Assembly: GCF_004340905.1 (NCBI RefSeq)
Contig: NZ_SLXD01000002.1
Location: 248,001-312,000, forward strand
Length of the DNA: 64,000 nucleotides
Source of the DNA: Rubrivivax gelatinosus
GTDB lineage: Bacteria > Pseudomonadota > Gammaproteobacteria > Burkholderiales > Burkholderiaceae_C
Direction of reading: 5' to 3'
Under the pieces are notes generated by a model. The model did no database searches and was not told the DNA's origin. It was given only the letters and a program-made list of their open reading frames with translations. Positions 54,197 to 64,000 of this stretch are shown here, piece by piece (position 1 is the stretch's first letter; each line of letters starts with the position of its first letter). The translations under genes were made by a program, and so were the position numbers.

Positions 54197-55570
54197 ATGA
54201 GTCTACCACGCCGCGGCGCCCCCGATCTGGGCGACGCCCGGAACCGCATCGTGTCCGGCGCTTCCAGCGCCGTCGCGATGCTCGAAGAATCCCTCGCCGC
54301 GGCCGACGCGGCGCCCTGCCGGCACGCCTTCGTGCGCCGCTTCGACGCCCAGGCTCGCGCGAGCGCCGCGGCGGTCGACGCACTGCATGCCTCCGGTGCC
54401 CCGCTGCCGCCGCTGGCCGGCCTCGCGGTATCGGTCAAGGACCTGTTCGACGTCGCCGGCCAGCCGACGAGCGGCGCTTCGGCGGCGCTGGCCGACGCCG
54501 CGCCGGCGGCGGGCGACTGCCCGGCCGTCGCCCGGCTGCGCGGCGCGGGCGCGGCGCTGGTGGGCCACACCAACCTGTCGGAGTTCGCGTTCTCCGGCCT
54601 GGGGCTGAACCCGCACCACGGCACGCCCGTCAATCCGGCGACGGCGCTGCTGGACGCGACGCCGCGCGCGCCCGGCGGCTCCACCTCGGGCGGGGCGGTC
54701 AGCGTCGCCACCGGCGCGGCCTGGGCGGCGCTGGGCTCGGACACCGGCGGCTCGATCCGCATTCCGGCCGCGTTGCAGGGCCTGGTCGGCTTCAAGAGCA
54801 CGCAGGCGCTGGTGCCGCTGGACGGCTGCATCCCGCTGTCGACCTCGCTGGACACGGCCTGCGCGATCACGCGCTCGGTGGCCGACGCGGTGCGCCTGCA
54901 CGGCATCCTCGCGGCACGCACGCCGCGGCCGGCCGCGCGCCCGCTCGACGGGCTGCGTTTTGCCGTGCCGCGCACGCTGATGCTCGACGGCCTGGACGAC
55001 ACCGTCGCGGCGGCCTTCGACGCCGCGCTGGCGACGCTGTCGGCCGGCGGCGCACGCATCGTCGAGATCGCGCTGCCCGAACTGGGCGAGCTTGCCGCCA
55101 TCAACGCCGCCGGCGGCTTACCGGCCGCCGAGTCCTGGGCGTGGCACCGCCGGCGCCTGGCCGAGCGCGGCGATCGTTACGACCCGCGTGTTGCCACCCG
55201 CATCCGCCGCGGCGAGACGATGTCGGCCGCCGACTACCTGGACCTGCAGCGCACGCGCCGCGACTGGATCACGCGTGTGCAGACGGCACTCGCAGGCTTC
55301 GACGCCGCGCTGTCGCCCACGGTGCCGATCGTCGCACCGCCGCTGGCGCCGCTGGAGGCCGACGACACCGTCTTCTTCGCCACCAACGCCCTGGTGCTGC
55401 GCAACCCGGCGGCGGTCAACCTCCTCGACGGCTGCGCGCTGTCGCTGCCCTGCCAGGCGCCGGGCGTGCTGCCGGTCGGCCTGATGCTCTGGGCGCCGGC
55501 CTTCGCCGACGACACCGTGCTCGGCGCCGCGCTGCAGGTCGAAGGCGCGCTTGCCGCGCGGGAGGGCTGA
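54197..55570 (+). CDS. Amidase (amidase signature family)
   Basis: 457-residue hydrolase of the amidase-signature superfamily. The Ser-cisSer-Lys triad is complete: K81 (AVSVKDLFD), S162 (GGSTSGG) and S186 (GSDTGGSIRIPAA), with family-typical spacing. It is not GatA by context, because no gatB or gatC is nearby. The substrate is unknown, though acyl amides or similar compounds are plausible. The ATG at 54197 is chosen over an upstream in-frame start that would run into the rpsB leader. It lies 2 bp before the D-amino-acid dehydrogenase gene, so the two likely form an operon acting on nitrogen compounds. Confidence 0.9.
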   Translation: MSLPRRGAPDLGDARNRIVSGASSAVAMLEESLAAADAAPCRHAFVRRFDAQARASAAAVDALHASGAPLPPLAGLAVSVKDLFDVAGQPTSGASAALADAAPAAGDCPAVARLRGAGAALVGHTNLSEFAFSGLGLNPHHGTPVNPATALLDATPRAPGGSTSGGAVSVATGAAWAALGSDTGGSIRIPAALQGLVGFKSTQALVPLDGCIPLSTSLDTACAITRSVADAVRLHGILAARTPRPAARPLDGLRFAVPRTLMLDGLDDTVAAAFDAALATLSAGGARIVEIALPELGELAAINAAGGLPAAESWAWHRRRLAERGDRYDPRVATRIRRGETMSAADYLDLQRTRRDWITRVQTALAGFDAALSPTVPIVAPPLAPLEADDTVFFATNALVLRNPAAVNLLDGCALSLPCQAPGVLPVGLMLWAPAFADDTVLGAALQVEGALAAREG

Positions 55571-55572
55571 GC

Positions 55573-56826
55573 ATGCGTGTCGCCGTCATCGGCGCCGGCA
55601 TCGTCGGCGTCACCACCGCGTTCGAACTCGCTGCCGACGGGCACGAGGTCGTGGTCTACGAACGCCGCGGCAGCGTTGCCGCCGAAACCAGCTTCGCCAA
55701 CGCCGGCGTGCTGGCCCCGGGCTACGTGATGCCCTCGGCCGCGCCGGGCATGCCGTTGAAGCTGATGCTGCAGCTCTTGCGCCGCGAAGGCGCGCTGACG
55801 CTGGACGGCCTGGGCGTCTGGGGCCAGATGCCCTGGCTGTGGCGCTGGTGGCGCGCCTGCCGCCCCGGCGTGCACGCGACCAACCGCGCCGCGATGCTGC
55901 GCCTGGCGCGCCTGAGCCAGGAGCGCCTGGCGACGCTGACGCGCACGCTGCGCCTGGACTACGAGCACAGCCGCGGCTACACGGTGCTGCTGCGCAGCGA
56001 GCGCGAACTCAAGCGCTCGCGCCAGGGACTGAAGCTGCTCGCCGAGCTCGGCGTGCCCTTCGAGCTGCTCGACGCCGGGCGTGCACGCCAGGTCGAGCCC
56101 GGCCTGAACCCCGAGACGGCACTGCGCGCCGCGGTGCACCTGCCGCAGGATGGTGTGGGCAACTGCCGCCAGTTCGCGCAGCAGCTGAAGACCGAGACCG
56201 TGCAACGGGGAGCCGACTTCCGCTTCGGCGTCGAGGTCGAGCGCATCGGCGCCGGCGGCACGCCCAGCGTCGTCGCCAGCGGCAGCGAGGAACGCTTCGA
56301 CGCCGTCGTCCTGTGCAGCGGCGCGGCTTCGGCACCGCTGCTGCAGTCGCTGCGGCTGAAGCTGCCGCTGGCGCCGGTCTGGGGCTACGCGGTTACGGCG
56401 CCGCTGCGTCAGCTCGAGGGTTACCCGGACCTCGGCCCGCGCTCGGCGGTCTTCGACGAGCGTTACCGCGTCACCGTGTCGCGGCTGGGGCAGCGGGTGC
56501 GCGTGGCCGGCAGCAGCGAGATCGGCGGCCGCGCCGACCGCTACGACGAACGTGCGCTGGGCATGCTGTACCGCGTCCTCGAGGACTGGTTTCCGGGCGC
56601 TTTCGTGCCCACCCAGGCCCAGCGCTGGAAGGGCGCACGCCCCAGCCTGCCCGACGGCCCGCCGGTGCTGGGCGCCAGCGGCCTGCCCGGCGTCTGGCTC
56701 AACCTCGGCCACGGCGCCAGTGGCTGGGCGCTGGCCTGCGGCTCGGCGCGTGTGCTCGCCGAGCAGGTGGCCGGGCGCGCCGCGCCGCTGGACATGACGG
56801 CGCTCGGCCTGGAGCGCCTGCGCTGA
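55573..56826 (+). CDS. dadA: D-amino-acid dehydrogenase (DadA family)
   Basis: 417-residue FAD-dependent oxidoreductase that deaminates D-amino acids and passes electrons to the respiratory chain. The N-terminal dinucleotide-binding motif is VAVIGAGIVGVTTAFELAADGHEVVVYER, followed by AAETSFANAGVLAPGYVMPSAAPGMP, typical of DadA. The C-terminal part has GARPSLPDGPPVLGAS and NLGHGASGWALACGSARVLAE. No alanine racemase gene (dadX) is adjacent. The start follows the amidase stop by 2 bp, and the NAD(P)HX repair gene is 23 bp downstream. Confidence 0.9.
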   Translation: MRVAVIGAGIVGVTTAFELAADGHEVVVYERRGSVAAETSFANAGVLAPGYVMPSAAPGMPLKLMLQLLRREGALTLDGLGVWGQMPWLWRWWRACRPGVHATNRAAMLRLARLSQERLATLTRTLRLDYEHSRGYTVLLRSERELKRSRQGLKLLAELGVPFELLDAGRARQVEPGLNPETALRAAVHLPQDGVGNCRQFAQQLKTETVQRGADFRFGVEVERIGAGGTPSVVASGSEERFDAVVLCSGAASAPLLQSLRLKLPLAPVWGYAVTAPLRQLEGYPDLGPRSAVFDERYRVTVSRLGQRVRVAGSSEIGGRADRYDERALGMLYRVLEDWFPGAFVPTQAQRWKGARPSLPDGPPVLGASGLPGVWLNLGHGASGWALACGSARVLAEQVAGRAAPLDMTALGLERLR

Positions 56827-56849
56827 AGCGGCGGGCCGACAATGGCGGC

Positions 56850-58316
56850 ATGAGCCCCGTCTTCGTCGCCCCCGAAACCGGCTGGCCGCTGCACCACGCA
56901 GCCGCCTCCCGTGCCGCCGAGGCGGCCGCGCTGGCCGGCACGCCGCCGCACACGCTGATGCGGCGCGCCGGGCTTGGCGTCGCGCGGCTGGCGCTGGCGC
57001 TGGCGCCGCATGCACGTTCGGTCGCTGTGCTCGCCGGGCCAGGCAACAACGGTGGCGACGGACTCGTCGCCGCGTGCCATCTGCACGCCGCAGGCAAGGC
57101 CGTGCGCGTGGTGCTTGCCGGCGATGTCGCCCGGCTGCCGGCCGACGCCGCCGACGCGCTGACGGCGGCGCGAGCCGCCGGCGTACCGATCGCCGAGGCG
57201 CTGGACGAAGACCCTGCCGACCTGGTCGTCGACGCCCTGCTCGGCCTGGGCACGCGCCGCGCGCCCGAAGGCCGCATCGCCGCGGCCATCGCCTGGGCCG
57301 CGGCACGCCGCACGCCGGTGCTGGCGGTCGACCTGCCCTCGGGCCTGCACCCGGACACCGGCCAGCCGCTGGGTGAGGCCTGCATTCGCGCCGATGCCAC
57401 GCTGGCGCTGCTGAAGCTCAAGCCGGGGCTGTTCACCGGCCAAGGACGCGACCACGCCGGCCAGATCTGGTTCGACGACCTCGGCGTCGCGGCCGGAGGC
57501 GAGACCGCGCGTCTGGCCGGCGCGCCGGCCGGCAAGGTGCGCTGCCACGCCCAACACAAAGGCAGCTTCGGCGACGTCGCCGTCGTCGGCGGCGCGCCCG
57601 GCATGGCCGGCGCGGCGTGGCTGGCGGCCCGCGCGGCACTGGCCGCCGGCGCCGGCCGCGTCTACTGCTGCCCGCTGGACGCGGGGGCGCTGCTGCTGGA
57701 CCCGGCACGCCCGGAACTGATGGGCCGCACCGCCTGGTGGCGCTCGCCAGCGGCGACGCTGGCCGCGGCCACGGTCGTCGCCGGCTGCGGCGGCGGGCAG
57801 GCCGTGCGCGAAGCGTTGCCGGCGCTGCTGGCGCACGCCGGCCGGCTGGTGCTGGACGCCGACGCGCTCAACGTGCTGGCCGCGGATCCGTCGCTGCAGC
57901 GGCTGCTGGCCCGACGTTCGCGGCCGACGGTGCTGACACCGCACCCGCTGGAAGCGGCGCGGCTGCTCGCCACCACGCCCGCCGAGGTCCAGGCCGACCG
58001 TCTGGGCGCGGCGCAGCGCCTGGCCGATCGCCTGGGCTGCGTCGTCGTGCTGAAGGGCTCGGGCAGCGTCGTCGCGGCCCCAGGCGCCCCGCCCTCGCTG
58101 AACCCGACCGGCAACGCGCTGCTGGCCACCGCCGGCACCGGCGACGTGCTCGCCGGCTGGCTGGGCGGGCTGTGGTCGGCGGGTGGCGAGGCCTTCGCCA
58201 CCGCGGCGGCGGCCGTGTGGCAGCACGGGCACGCTGCCGACCGCGCGCTGGCAGCCGGCGCCGGCGGGCCGCTGCGCGCCGCCGACCTGGTCGACGCGCT
58301 GCACGCGGCCGCCTGA
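56850..58316 (+). CDS. nnr: Bifunctional NAD(P)H-hydrate epimerase / ADP-dependent dehydratase
   Basis: 488-residue metabolite-repair enzyme that reconverts hydrated NADH and NADPH. The N-terminal YjeF_N epimerase half has LMRRAGLGVARLALAL and VLAGPGNNGGDGLVAACHL. The C-terminal carbohydrate-kinase-like dehydratase half has HKGSFGDVAVVGGAPGMAGAA, LDADALNVLA, VLTPHPLEAARLL and TGNALLATAGTGDVLAGWLGGL. The ATG at 56850 gives the natural N-terminus. It converges on rnr with only 7 bp between stops and no hairpin between them. Confidence 0.95.
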   Translation: MSPVFVAPETGWPLHHAAASRAAEAAALAGTPPHTLMRRAGLGVARLALALAPHARSVAVLAGPGNNGGDGLVAACHLHAAGKAVRVVLAGDVARLPADAADALTAARAAGVPIAEALDEDPADLVVDALLGLGTRRAPEGRIAAAIAWAAARRTPVLAVDLPSGLHPDTGQPLGEACIRADATLALLKLKPGLFTGQGRDHAGQIWFDDLGVAAGGETARLAGAPAGKVRCHAQHKGSFGDVAVVGGAPGMAGAAWLAARAALAAGAGRVYCCPLDAGALLLDPARPELMGRTAWWRSPAATLAAATVVAGCGGGQAVREALPALLAHAGRLVLDADALNVLAADPSLQRLLARRSRPTVLTPHPLEAARLLATTPAEVQADRLGAAQRLADRLGCVVVLKGSGSVVAAPGAPPSLNPTGNALLATAGTGDVLAGWLGGLWSAGGEAFATAAAAVWQHGHAADRALAAGAGGPLRAADLVDALHAAA

Positions 58317-58323
58317 ACAGGCC

Positions 58324-60585
58324 TCAGCGTCGCGCTCTCGCCTTGCCGGCCGTCTTGCGCGCGCCGCTCTTGCGCGGCGCCGTCGAGGCCTTGCGCGCCT
58401 TGGAGGCTGCCTTGGCCACCCGGTCCGCGGCGCGCAGCGCGGCGAGTTCCTCGGTTGCCGAACCCGGCTTGTCGGCGCGCTCGGGTGCGTTGCGACCACG
58501 GGAGAGCAGGCGCTCGGCCTCGCCGTCGCGCACCATGCGGAAGTCGATGCGGCGGCCGTCCAGGTCGACGCGGCTGACCTGCACCTGCACGCGCGTGCCG
58601 ATGACGTAGCGCACGCCGGTGCGTTCGCCGCGCAGTTCCTGGCGGACCTCGTCGTGGCGGAAATACTCGCCGCCGAGCTCGGTGATGTGCACCAGGCCTT
58701 CGACGTAGAGCGCGTCCAGCGTGACGAACAGGCCGAACGGCGTCACCGCGCTGACGGTGCCGGCGTACTCCTCGCCGAGGTGCTCGCGCATGTAGCGGCA
58801 CTTCAGCCAGGCCTCGACGTCACGCGAAGCCTCGTCGGCGCGGCGCTCGTTGGCGCTGCAGTGCGCGCCGGCGGCTTCCCAGGCCTCCATCTCCTGGGAC
58901 ATCGGCTTCGCCGGCTTGGCTGGCTTGCCGCCCCGGGCGCCGCGGCGCACCTCGGGCACACGGGTCTTCGGGCTGGGCACGAGGTGGTAGCGGCGCGCGC
59001 CGAGCAGCGCCTTGATGACGCGGTGCACCAGCAGGTCCGGGTAGCGCCGGATCGGGCTGGTGAAGTGCGTGTAGGCGCCGTAGGCCAGGCCGAAGTGGCC
59101 GGCGTTGCTGGCGGTGTAGATCGCCTGCTGCATCGAGCGCAGCAGCATGGTCTGGATCTGCTGCGCGTCGGGGCGGCCCTGCACGGCCTGCGAGATCGCC
59201 TGCATCTCCGCGGGCGTCGGCTCCTCGCTCAGGTGCAGCCCCAGGCCGAGCGCCTTCAGGTAGGACTGCAGCGCGGCGCGCTTCTCGGGCGTCGGCCCCT
59301 CGTGCACGCGGTACAGCGACGGGTGCTCGCCATGGGCGATGAAGTCGGCGGCGCAGACGTTGGCCGCGAGCATCGCCTCCTCGATCAGCCGGTGGGCGTC
59401 GTTGCGCACGCGCGGCACGATCTTCTCGATGCGGCCGTTGTCGTCGCAGACGATCTGCGTCTCGACGGTGTCAAAGTCGACTGCGCCGCGCTGCGCACGC
59501 TGCTTGAGCAGCGCCCGGAAGACCTCGTGCAGGTGCACGAGCTGCGGCACCAGGTCGGCGCGGCGCTGGGCCTCGGGGCCACGCGTGTTCTGCAGCACCG
59601 CGGCGACCTCGGTGTAGGTCAGCCGCGCGTGCGAGCAGATCACCGCCGGGTAGAACTGGTAGGCCTCGAGCGCACCTTCGGTGGACACCAGCATGTCGCA
59701 GACCATCGCCAGCCGGTCCTGCTCGGGGTTCAGCGAGCACAGGCCATTGGACAGCTTCTCCGGCAGCATCGGGATCACGCGGCGCGGGAAGTAGACCGAG
59801 GTCGCACGTTCGTAGGCGTCCTCGTCCAGCGGCTCGCCGGGCTTGACGTAGTGGCTGACGTCGGCGATCGCGACGAGCAGGCGCCAGCCCTCGAACAGCG
59901 TCTTGCCTCGGCCGCGGCGGAAGGGCTCGCAATAGACCGCGTCGTCGAAGTCGCGTGCGTCCTCGCCGTCGATCGTCACCAGCGGCACGTCGGTGAGGTC
60001 GACGCGGTTCTTGCGGTCGGAGGCGCGCAGCTTCTCGGGCAGCGCCGCGGCCTGGGCCAGCGTCTCGGGCGAGAAGCGGTGCGGCACCTCGTACTTGCGC
60101 ACCGCGATCTCGATCTCCATGCCCGGGTCGTCGATCTCGCCGAGCACCTCGGCGACGCGGCCGACCGGCTTGGAGTGCAGCGACGGCGGTTCGGTCAGCT
60201 CGACCGAGACCACCTGGCCGACCGCGGCACTGGCGGTGGCGTTCTTCGGGATCAGGATGTCCTGGCCGTAGCGGCGGTCCTCGGGCGCGACGACCCAATG
60301 CCCGCCTTCGTGCAGCAGGCGGCCGATGATCGGCGTCTTGCGGCGCTCGAGAATGTCGAGCACACGCCCCTCGGGCCGGCCCTTGCGGTCGAAGCGCACG
60401 ATGCGCACGCGGACACGGTCGCGGTGCAGCACCGCGCGCATCTCCTGCGACGAGAGATAGATCCAGGTGTCGCCTTCGTCGGGCACGACGAAAACGTGTC
60501 CGTCACGATGGCCTTCGACACGGCCGTCGACTTCGCCCATCAGGCCGGCAGCAGAAAAATTTGCGGGGGGGCTTGCAGAGTCCAT
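58324..60585 (-). CDS. rnr: Ribonuclease R (RNB family, S1 domain)
   Basis: 753-residue processive 3'-5' exoribonuclease that degrades structured RNA. Cold-shock-type domains (GRVEGHRDGHVFVVPDEGDTWIYLSSQEM) are followed by the RNB catalytic core (DLTDVPLVTIDGEDARDFDDAVYCEP, with the metal aspartates), an S1 domain (GTVSAVTPFGLFVTLDALYVEGLVHITEL) and a lysine/arginine-rich C-terminal tail. The N-terminal winged-helix region of longer RNase R proteins is missing, since only about 18 residues precede the first cold-shock domain. The ATG at 60585 lies inside the tRNA-Leu promoter; M16 is an alternative start. Confidence 0.93.
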   Translation of the reverse strand: MDSASPPANFSAAGLMGEVDGRVEGHRDGHVFVVPDEGDTWIYLSSQEMRAVLHRDRVRVRIVRFDRKGRPEGRVLDILERRKTPIIGRLLHEGGHWVVAPEDRRYGQDILIPKNATASAAVGQVVSVELTEPPSLHSKPVGRVAEVLGEIDDPGMEIEIAVRKYEVPHRFSPETLAQAAALPEKLRASDRKNRVDLTDVPLVTIDGEDARDFDDAVYCEPFRRGRGKTLFEGWRLLVAIADVSHYVKPGEPLDEDAYERATSVYFPRRVIPMLPEKLSNGLCSLNPEQDRLAMVCDMLVSTEGALEAYQFYPAVICSHARLTYTEVAAVLQNTRGPEAQRRADLVPQLVHLHEVFRALLKQRAQRGAVDFDTVETQIVCDDNGRIEKIVPRVRNDAHRLIEEAMLAANVCAADFIAHGEHPSLYRVHEGPTPEKRAALQSYLKALGLGLHLSEEPTPAEMQAISQAVQGRPDAQQIQTMLLRSMQQAIYTASNAGHFGLAYGAYTHFTSPIRRYPDLLVHRVIKALLGARRYHLVPSPKTRVPEVRRGARGGKPAKPAKPMSQEMEAWEAAGAHCSANERRADEASRDVEAWLKCRYMREHLGEEYAGTVSAVTPFGLFVTLDALYVEGLVHITELGGEYFRHDEVRQELRGERTGVRYVIGTRVQVQVSRVDLDGRRIDFRMVRDGEAERLLSRGRNAPERADKPGSATEELAALRAADRVAKAASKARKASTAPRKSGARKTAGKARARR

Positions 60586-60601
60586 ATTCCGATGCTATAG
60601 T
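60573..60601 (+). promoter_or_regulatory. Promoter of tRNA-Leu
   Basis: TTGCAG (60573-60578) and TATAGT (60596-60601) are separated by exactly 17 bp, and the mature tRNA begins 17 bp later. The -35 element lies inside the first codons of divergent rnr. Confidence 0.75.
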
Positions 60602-60618
60602 TCTTTTCTTCCTGAGAC

Positions 60619-60703
<85 letters not shown>

Positions 60704-60710
60704 AACAACG

Positions 60711-60744
60711 ACGGGGTTTCGGAAATTATCTTCCGAAACCCCGT
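60711..60744 (+). terminator. Intrinsic terminator of tRNA-Leu
   Basis: A perfect 14-bp stem (ACGGGGTTTCGGAA / TTCCGAAACCCCGT) with loop ATTATC, followed by TGGCTTTT. It begins 7 bp after the tRNA 3' end. Confidence 0.88.
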
Positions 60745-60769
60745 TGGCTTTTCCGGAGCACGGAAAATA

Positions 60770-60798
60770 AAAAAGGCCAGCTGCATGCTGGCCTTTTT
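60770..60798. terminator. Bidirectional intrinsic terminator
   Basis: AAAAAGGCCAGC / GCTGGCCTTTTT with a 5-nt loop has runs of A and T on its two sides, so it can terminate transcripts from both directions. It serves the purA-phosphoribosyltransferase transcript on the minus strand and backs up the tRNA-Leu terminator on the plus strand. Confidence 0.88.
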
Positions 60799-60807
60799 GC
60801 TGGGCGG

Positions 60808-61329
60808 TCAAACCGCGAACTTGCGGGCGAGACCGTCGGGACGCAGGTTGTCGTACTCCTCGAACGGCTGGTGGATCCACGGGCTCGTCGGCAGGACCTC
60901 GCAGTAGTAGTCGGGCACGTAGCTCGACACACCCTTCACCCACAGCACGGCGGCACGCAGCTCGGAGATCGACGGCATGCCACGCAGGCGGTCGACCACC
61001 GCGCGCAGCGTCACGCCGGTGTCGGCCAGGTCATCGACCAGCAGCACGCGCCCGGCAAGTTCACCCTTGGGCATGGTGATGTATTTGGCCATGTCCAGAC
61101 GCCCCTGGATGGTGCCGGCGTCGGAGCGGTAGGAACTCGTCGACATGATCGCGAGCGGCTTGTCGAATACCCGCGACATGACGTCGCCGGGACGCATGCC
61201 GCCGCGCGCCAGGCACAGGATCTGGTCGAACTCCCAACCCGAAGCATGCACCTTGAGCGCCAGGCGCTCGATCAGCAGGTGGTATTCGTCCCAGGATACG
61301 TAGAGGTGCTTGCCGTCGTCGGTGAGCAT
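60808..61329 (-). CDS. Phosphoribosyltransferase (type I PRTase, hypoxanthine/guanine-like)
   Basis: 173-residue PRPP-dependent transferase. The PRPP-binding loop is VLLVDDLADTGVTLRAVVDRL and the pyrophosphate-loop region is LCLARGGMRPGDVMSRVFDKPLAIMSTSSYRS. It resembles the xanthine/hypoxanthine-guanine salvage group, and its position 30 bp after purA supports a purine role. The base specificity is inferred. It is the last gene of the hisZ-purA transcript and is followed by a bidirectional terminator. Confidence 0.85.
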   Translation of the reverse strand: MLTDDGKHLYVSWDEYHLLIERLALKVHASGWEFDQILCLARGGMRPGDVMSRVFDKPLAIMSTSSYRSDAGTIQGRLDMAKYITMPKGELAGRVLLVDDLADTGVTLRAVVDRLRGMPSISELRAAVLWVKGVSSYVPDYYCEVLPTSPWIHQPFEEYDNLRPDGLARKFAV

Positions 61330-61359
61330 GGATTCTCCTTCTCGCTCTTTCGTCTTGAT

Positions 61360-62712
<1,353 letters not shown>

Positions 62713-62720
62713 TTAGGGAT

Positions 62721-63884
62721 TCAGCAGGCGCGCAGCTGCCACTGGCCGTCCAGCAGCACGAGCTCGCGGTCGCATTCGAAAGCCTGGGTCTCGACTTCGT
62801 GACCCGGCAGCGCGGCGATGACGGTCTCGCCGGCCTCGCGCAGCCGGCGCACGGCGGCCCGCAGCGCGGCGTCCTCGCCCCAGGGGGCACGGATCGCACG
62901 GCCGGCGCCGACGGCGGGCGCCAGATCGGCCAGCGCCTTCAGGTCCAGGCTGAAGCCGACGGCCGGCCGGTTGCGGCCGAAGACCGCGCCGACCTCGTCG
63001 TAGCGGCCGCCGCGCGCCAGCGCGTCGGCGCTGCCGGCGCCGTAGACGGCAAAACGCAGGCCGCTGTAGTAGGCGTAGCCGCTCATGTCCGACAGGTCGA
63101 AACCGATCGACAGCCCCGGGAACGCGGCGCGCAGGTGGCGCGCGGTCCATTCGAGCTGCTCGACGGCGGCGGTGATGAGGCTGCGCTGCGGCAGTTCGGT
63201 GCGCGCCGCGGCCAGCACCTCGTCGCCGCCGTACAGCCGCAGCAGCGCACGCAGGCCGCGGCGGGTCTCGTCGGGCAGGCAGGAGGCCAGCGACTCGAGC
63301 GCCGACGCATCCTTCTCGGACAGCGCAGCGACGACGTCCTGCAAGCGCGCCGCGTCCACCGGCGCACCGGCAAGCACGCCGCGCAGGATGCGCGCGTCGG
63401 CCAGATCGATCGTCAGCTCGGACAGGCGCGCCGCGTGCAGGCAGTCCAGCGCCAGCTCGGCGACCTCGAGGTCGGCCTCGAGCCCGGCGTGGCCGAAGAT
63501 CTCCGCGCCGAACTGCAGCGGCTCGCGTGTCGAGTTCAGTCCCGAAGGCCGCGTGTGCAGCACCGGGCCGCAGTAGCACAGCCGGGTGACGCCTTCGCGG
63601 TTGAGCAGGTGCGCGTCGATGCGCGCGGCTTGCGGCGTCGTGTCGGCGCGCAGGCCGAGCGTGCGGCCGCTCAGCTGATCGACGAGCTTGAAGGTCTTGA
63701 GGTCGAGTTCACGGCCCGTACCCGACAGCAGCGACTCGAGATGTTCGAGCAGCGGCGGCATCACGAGCTCGAAGCCGTAGCCGCGGGCGCGGTCCAGAAG
63801 GCGCCGCCTCAGCTCCTCGATGCGTCGGGCGTCGGCGGGCAGGACGTCGGCGATATGCTCGGGCAAGAGCCAAGCTGACAACAT
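62721..63884 (-). CDS. hisZ: ATP phosphoribosyltransferase regulatory subunit HisZ
   Basis: 387-residue paralogue of histidyl-tRNA synthetase that lacks aminoacylation activity and activates the short form of HisG at the entry to histidine synthesis. It begins [48 protein letters not shown] and contains [24 protein letters not shown] and [14 protein letters not shown] C-terminal blocks. hisG is not in the window. The DUF2065-like gene upstream and purA downstream match the conserved Burkholderiales hflC-DUF2065-hisZ-purA order. Confidence 0.93.
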   Translation of the reverse strand: MLSAWLLPEHIADVLPADARRIEELRRRLLDRARGYGFELVMPPLLEHLESLLSGTGRELDLKTFKLVDQLSGRTLGLRADTTPQAARIDAHLLNREGVTRLCYCGPVLHTRPSGLNSTREPLQFGAEIFGHAGLEADLEVAELALDCLHAARLSELTIDLADARILRGVLAGAPVDAARLQDVVAALSEKDASALESLASCLPDETRRGLRALLRLYGGDEVLAAARTELPQRSLITAAVEQLEWTARHLRAAFPGLSIGFDLSDMSGYAYYSGLRFAVYGAGSADALARGGRYDEVGAVFGRNRPAVGFSLDLKALADLAPAVGAGRAIRAPWGEDAALRAAVRRLREAGETVIAALPGHEVETQAFECDRELVLLDGQWQLRAC

Positions 63885-63972
63885 TCGAAAAGGCCTGCAG
63901 CGCTTAAAAAGGGGATTGTACGCGGCGATGCACGCCCGGCCGCCGATCGGCCGAGCGCACCGCGGGGGCAGC

Positions 63973-64000
63973 TCAGTGCCAGAGCGCCAGCAGCACCAGG
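63973..64000 (-). CDS. C-terminal end of a DUF2065-like membrane protein (partial)
   Basis: The minus strand encodes a hydrophobic tail LVLLALWH followed by TGA (63975-63973); the gene continues beyond the window. A small DUF2065 membrane protein usually sits between hflC and hisZ in this order of bacteria, and this tail fits it. With eight residues visible the assignment rests on context. The 88 bp to hisZ contain a CGGCCG / CGGCCG hairpin at 63937-63953 and a TACAAT that could be a hisZ -10 element. Confidence 0.45.

Overview
The window is a GC-rich stretch of bacterial chromosome made almost entirely of housekeeping genes. The gene families and gene orders are those of Betaproteobacteria, order Burkholderiales. 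Diagnostic orders are rpsB-tsf-pyrH-frr-uppS-cdsA-dxr-rseP-bamA-skp-lpxD-fabZ-lpxA-lpxB-rnhB, rpsF-priB-rpsR-rplI-dnaB, grpE-dnaK-dnaJ, and a DUF2065-like tail followed by hisZ-purA. A member of the Rubrivivax/Leptothrix/Roseateles group is my best guess from overall feel, but the genus cannot be proven here. I see no prophage, transposase, CRISPR array or rRNA operon, and one tRNA gene.

Layout. 1-9.6 kb: the 3' part of mfd, then serB and a stand-alone TrpB2-type tryptophan synthase (+ strand), converging on hrpA and a small VOC-family gene (- strand). 9.6-20.3 kb (+ strand): argA, a YggX-type iron protein, an orphan iron-binding ABC substrate protein behind a Fur-box-like site, an H-NS-like gene, a large MASE/PAS/GGDEF/EAL c-di-GMP protein overlapping dnaG, and rpoD with its own near-consensus promoter. 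20.3-29.1 kb (+ strand): an adenylate-cyclase/FHA gene, a CheY-like receiver and hemH, then hslR, then grpE-dnaK-dnaJ with sigma-32-type promoters, then a receiver/TPR protein. 29.1-38 kb (- strand): a SplB-like radical SAM gene with a LexA-type box over its start codon, dnaB, the rplI-rpsR-priB-rpsF ribosomal operon, a sodium:solute symporter and ppsA. ppsR is divergent at 38.2 kb. 39-54 kb (- strand): the long translation / isoprenoid / outer-membrane / lipid A cluster. 54-58.3 kb (+ strand): an amidase, a D-amino-acid dehydrogenase and NAD(P)HX repair enzyme. 58.3-64 kb: rnr (-), tRNA-Leu(CAG) (+), then a phosphoribosyltransferase, purA, hisZ and the last codons of a DUF2065-like gene (all -).

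How the genes work together. The central cluster couples translation (S2, EF-Ts, ribosome recycling factor), UMP synthesis, undecaprenyl and CDP-diacylglycerol synthesis, MEP-pathway isoprenoids, the beta-barrel assembly machine and lipid A synthesis, which is an envelope-growth module. The chaperone genes form one heat-shock unit. ppsA and ppsR are an enzyme/regulator pair.

The unusual signals are mostly in DNA structure and regulation. They include two large palindromic repeats translated in frame inside hrpA, a 66-bp tandem duplication of the rpoD 3' end, a LexA box merged with a likely leaderless promoter for the SplB-like gene, structured leaders before rpoD, hns and rpsF, and a three-gene cyclase/receiver/ferrochelatase operon. 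I found no clearly new multi-gene defence or metabolic system.
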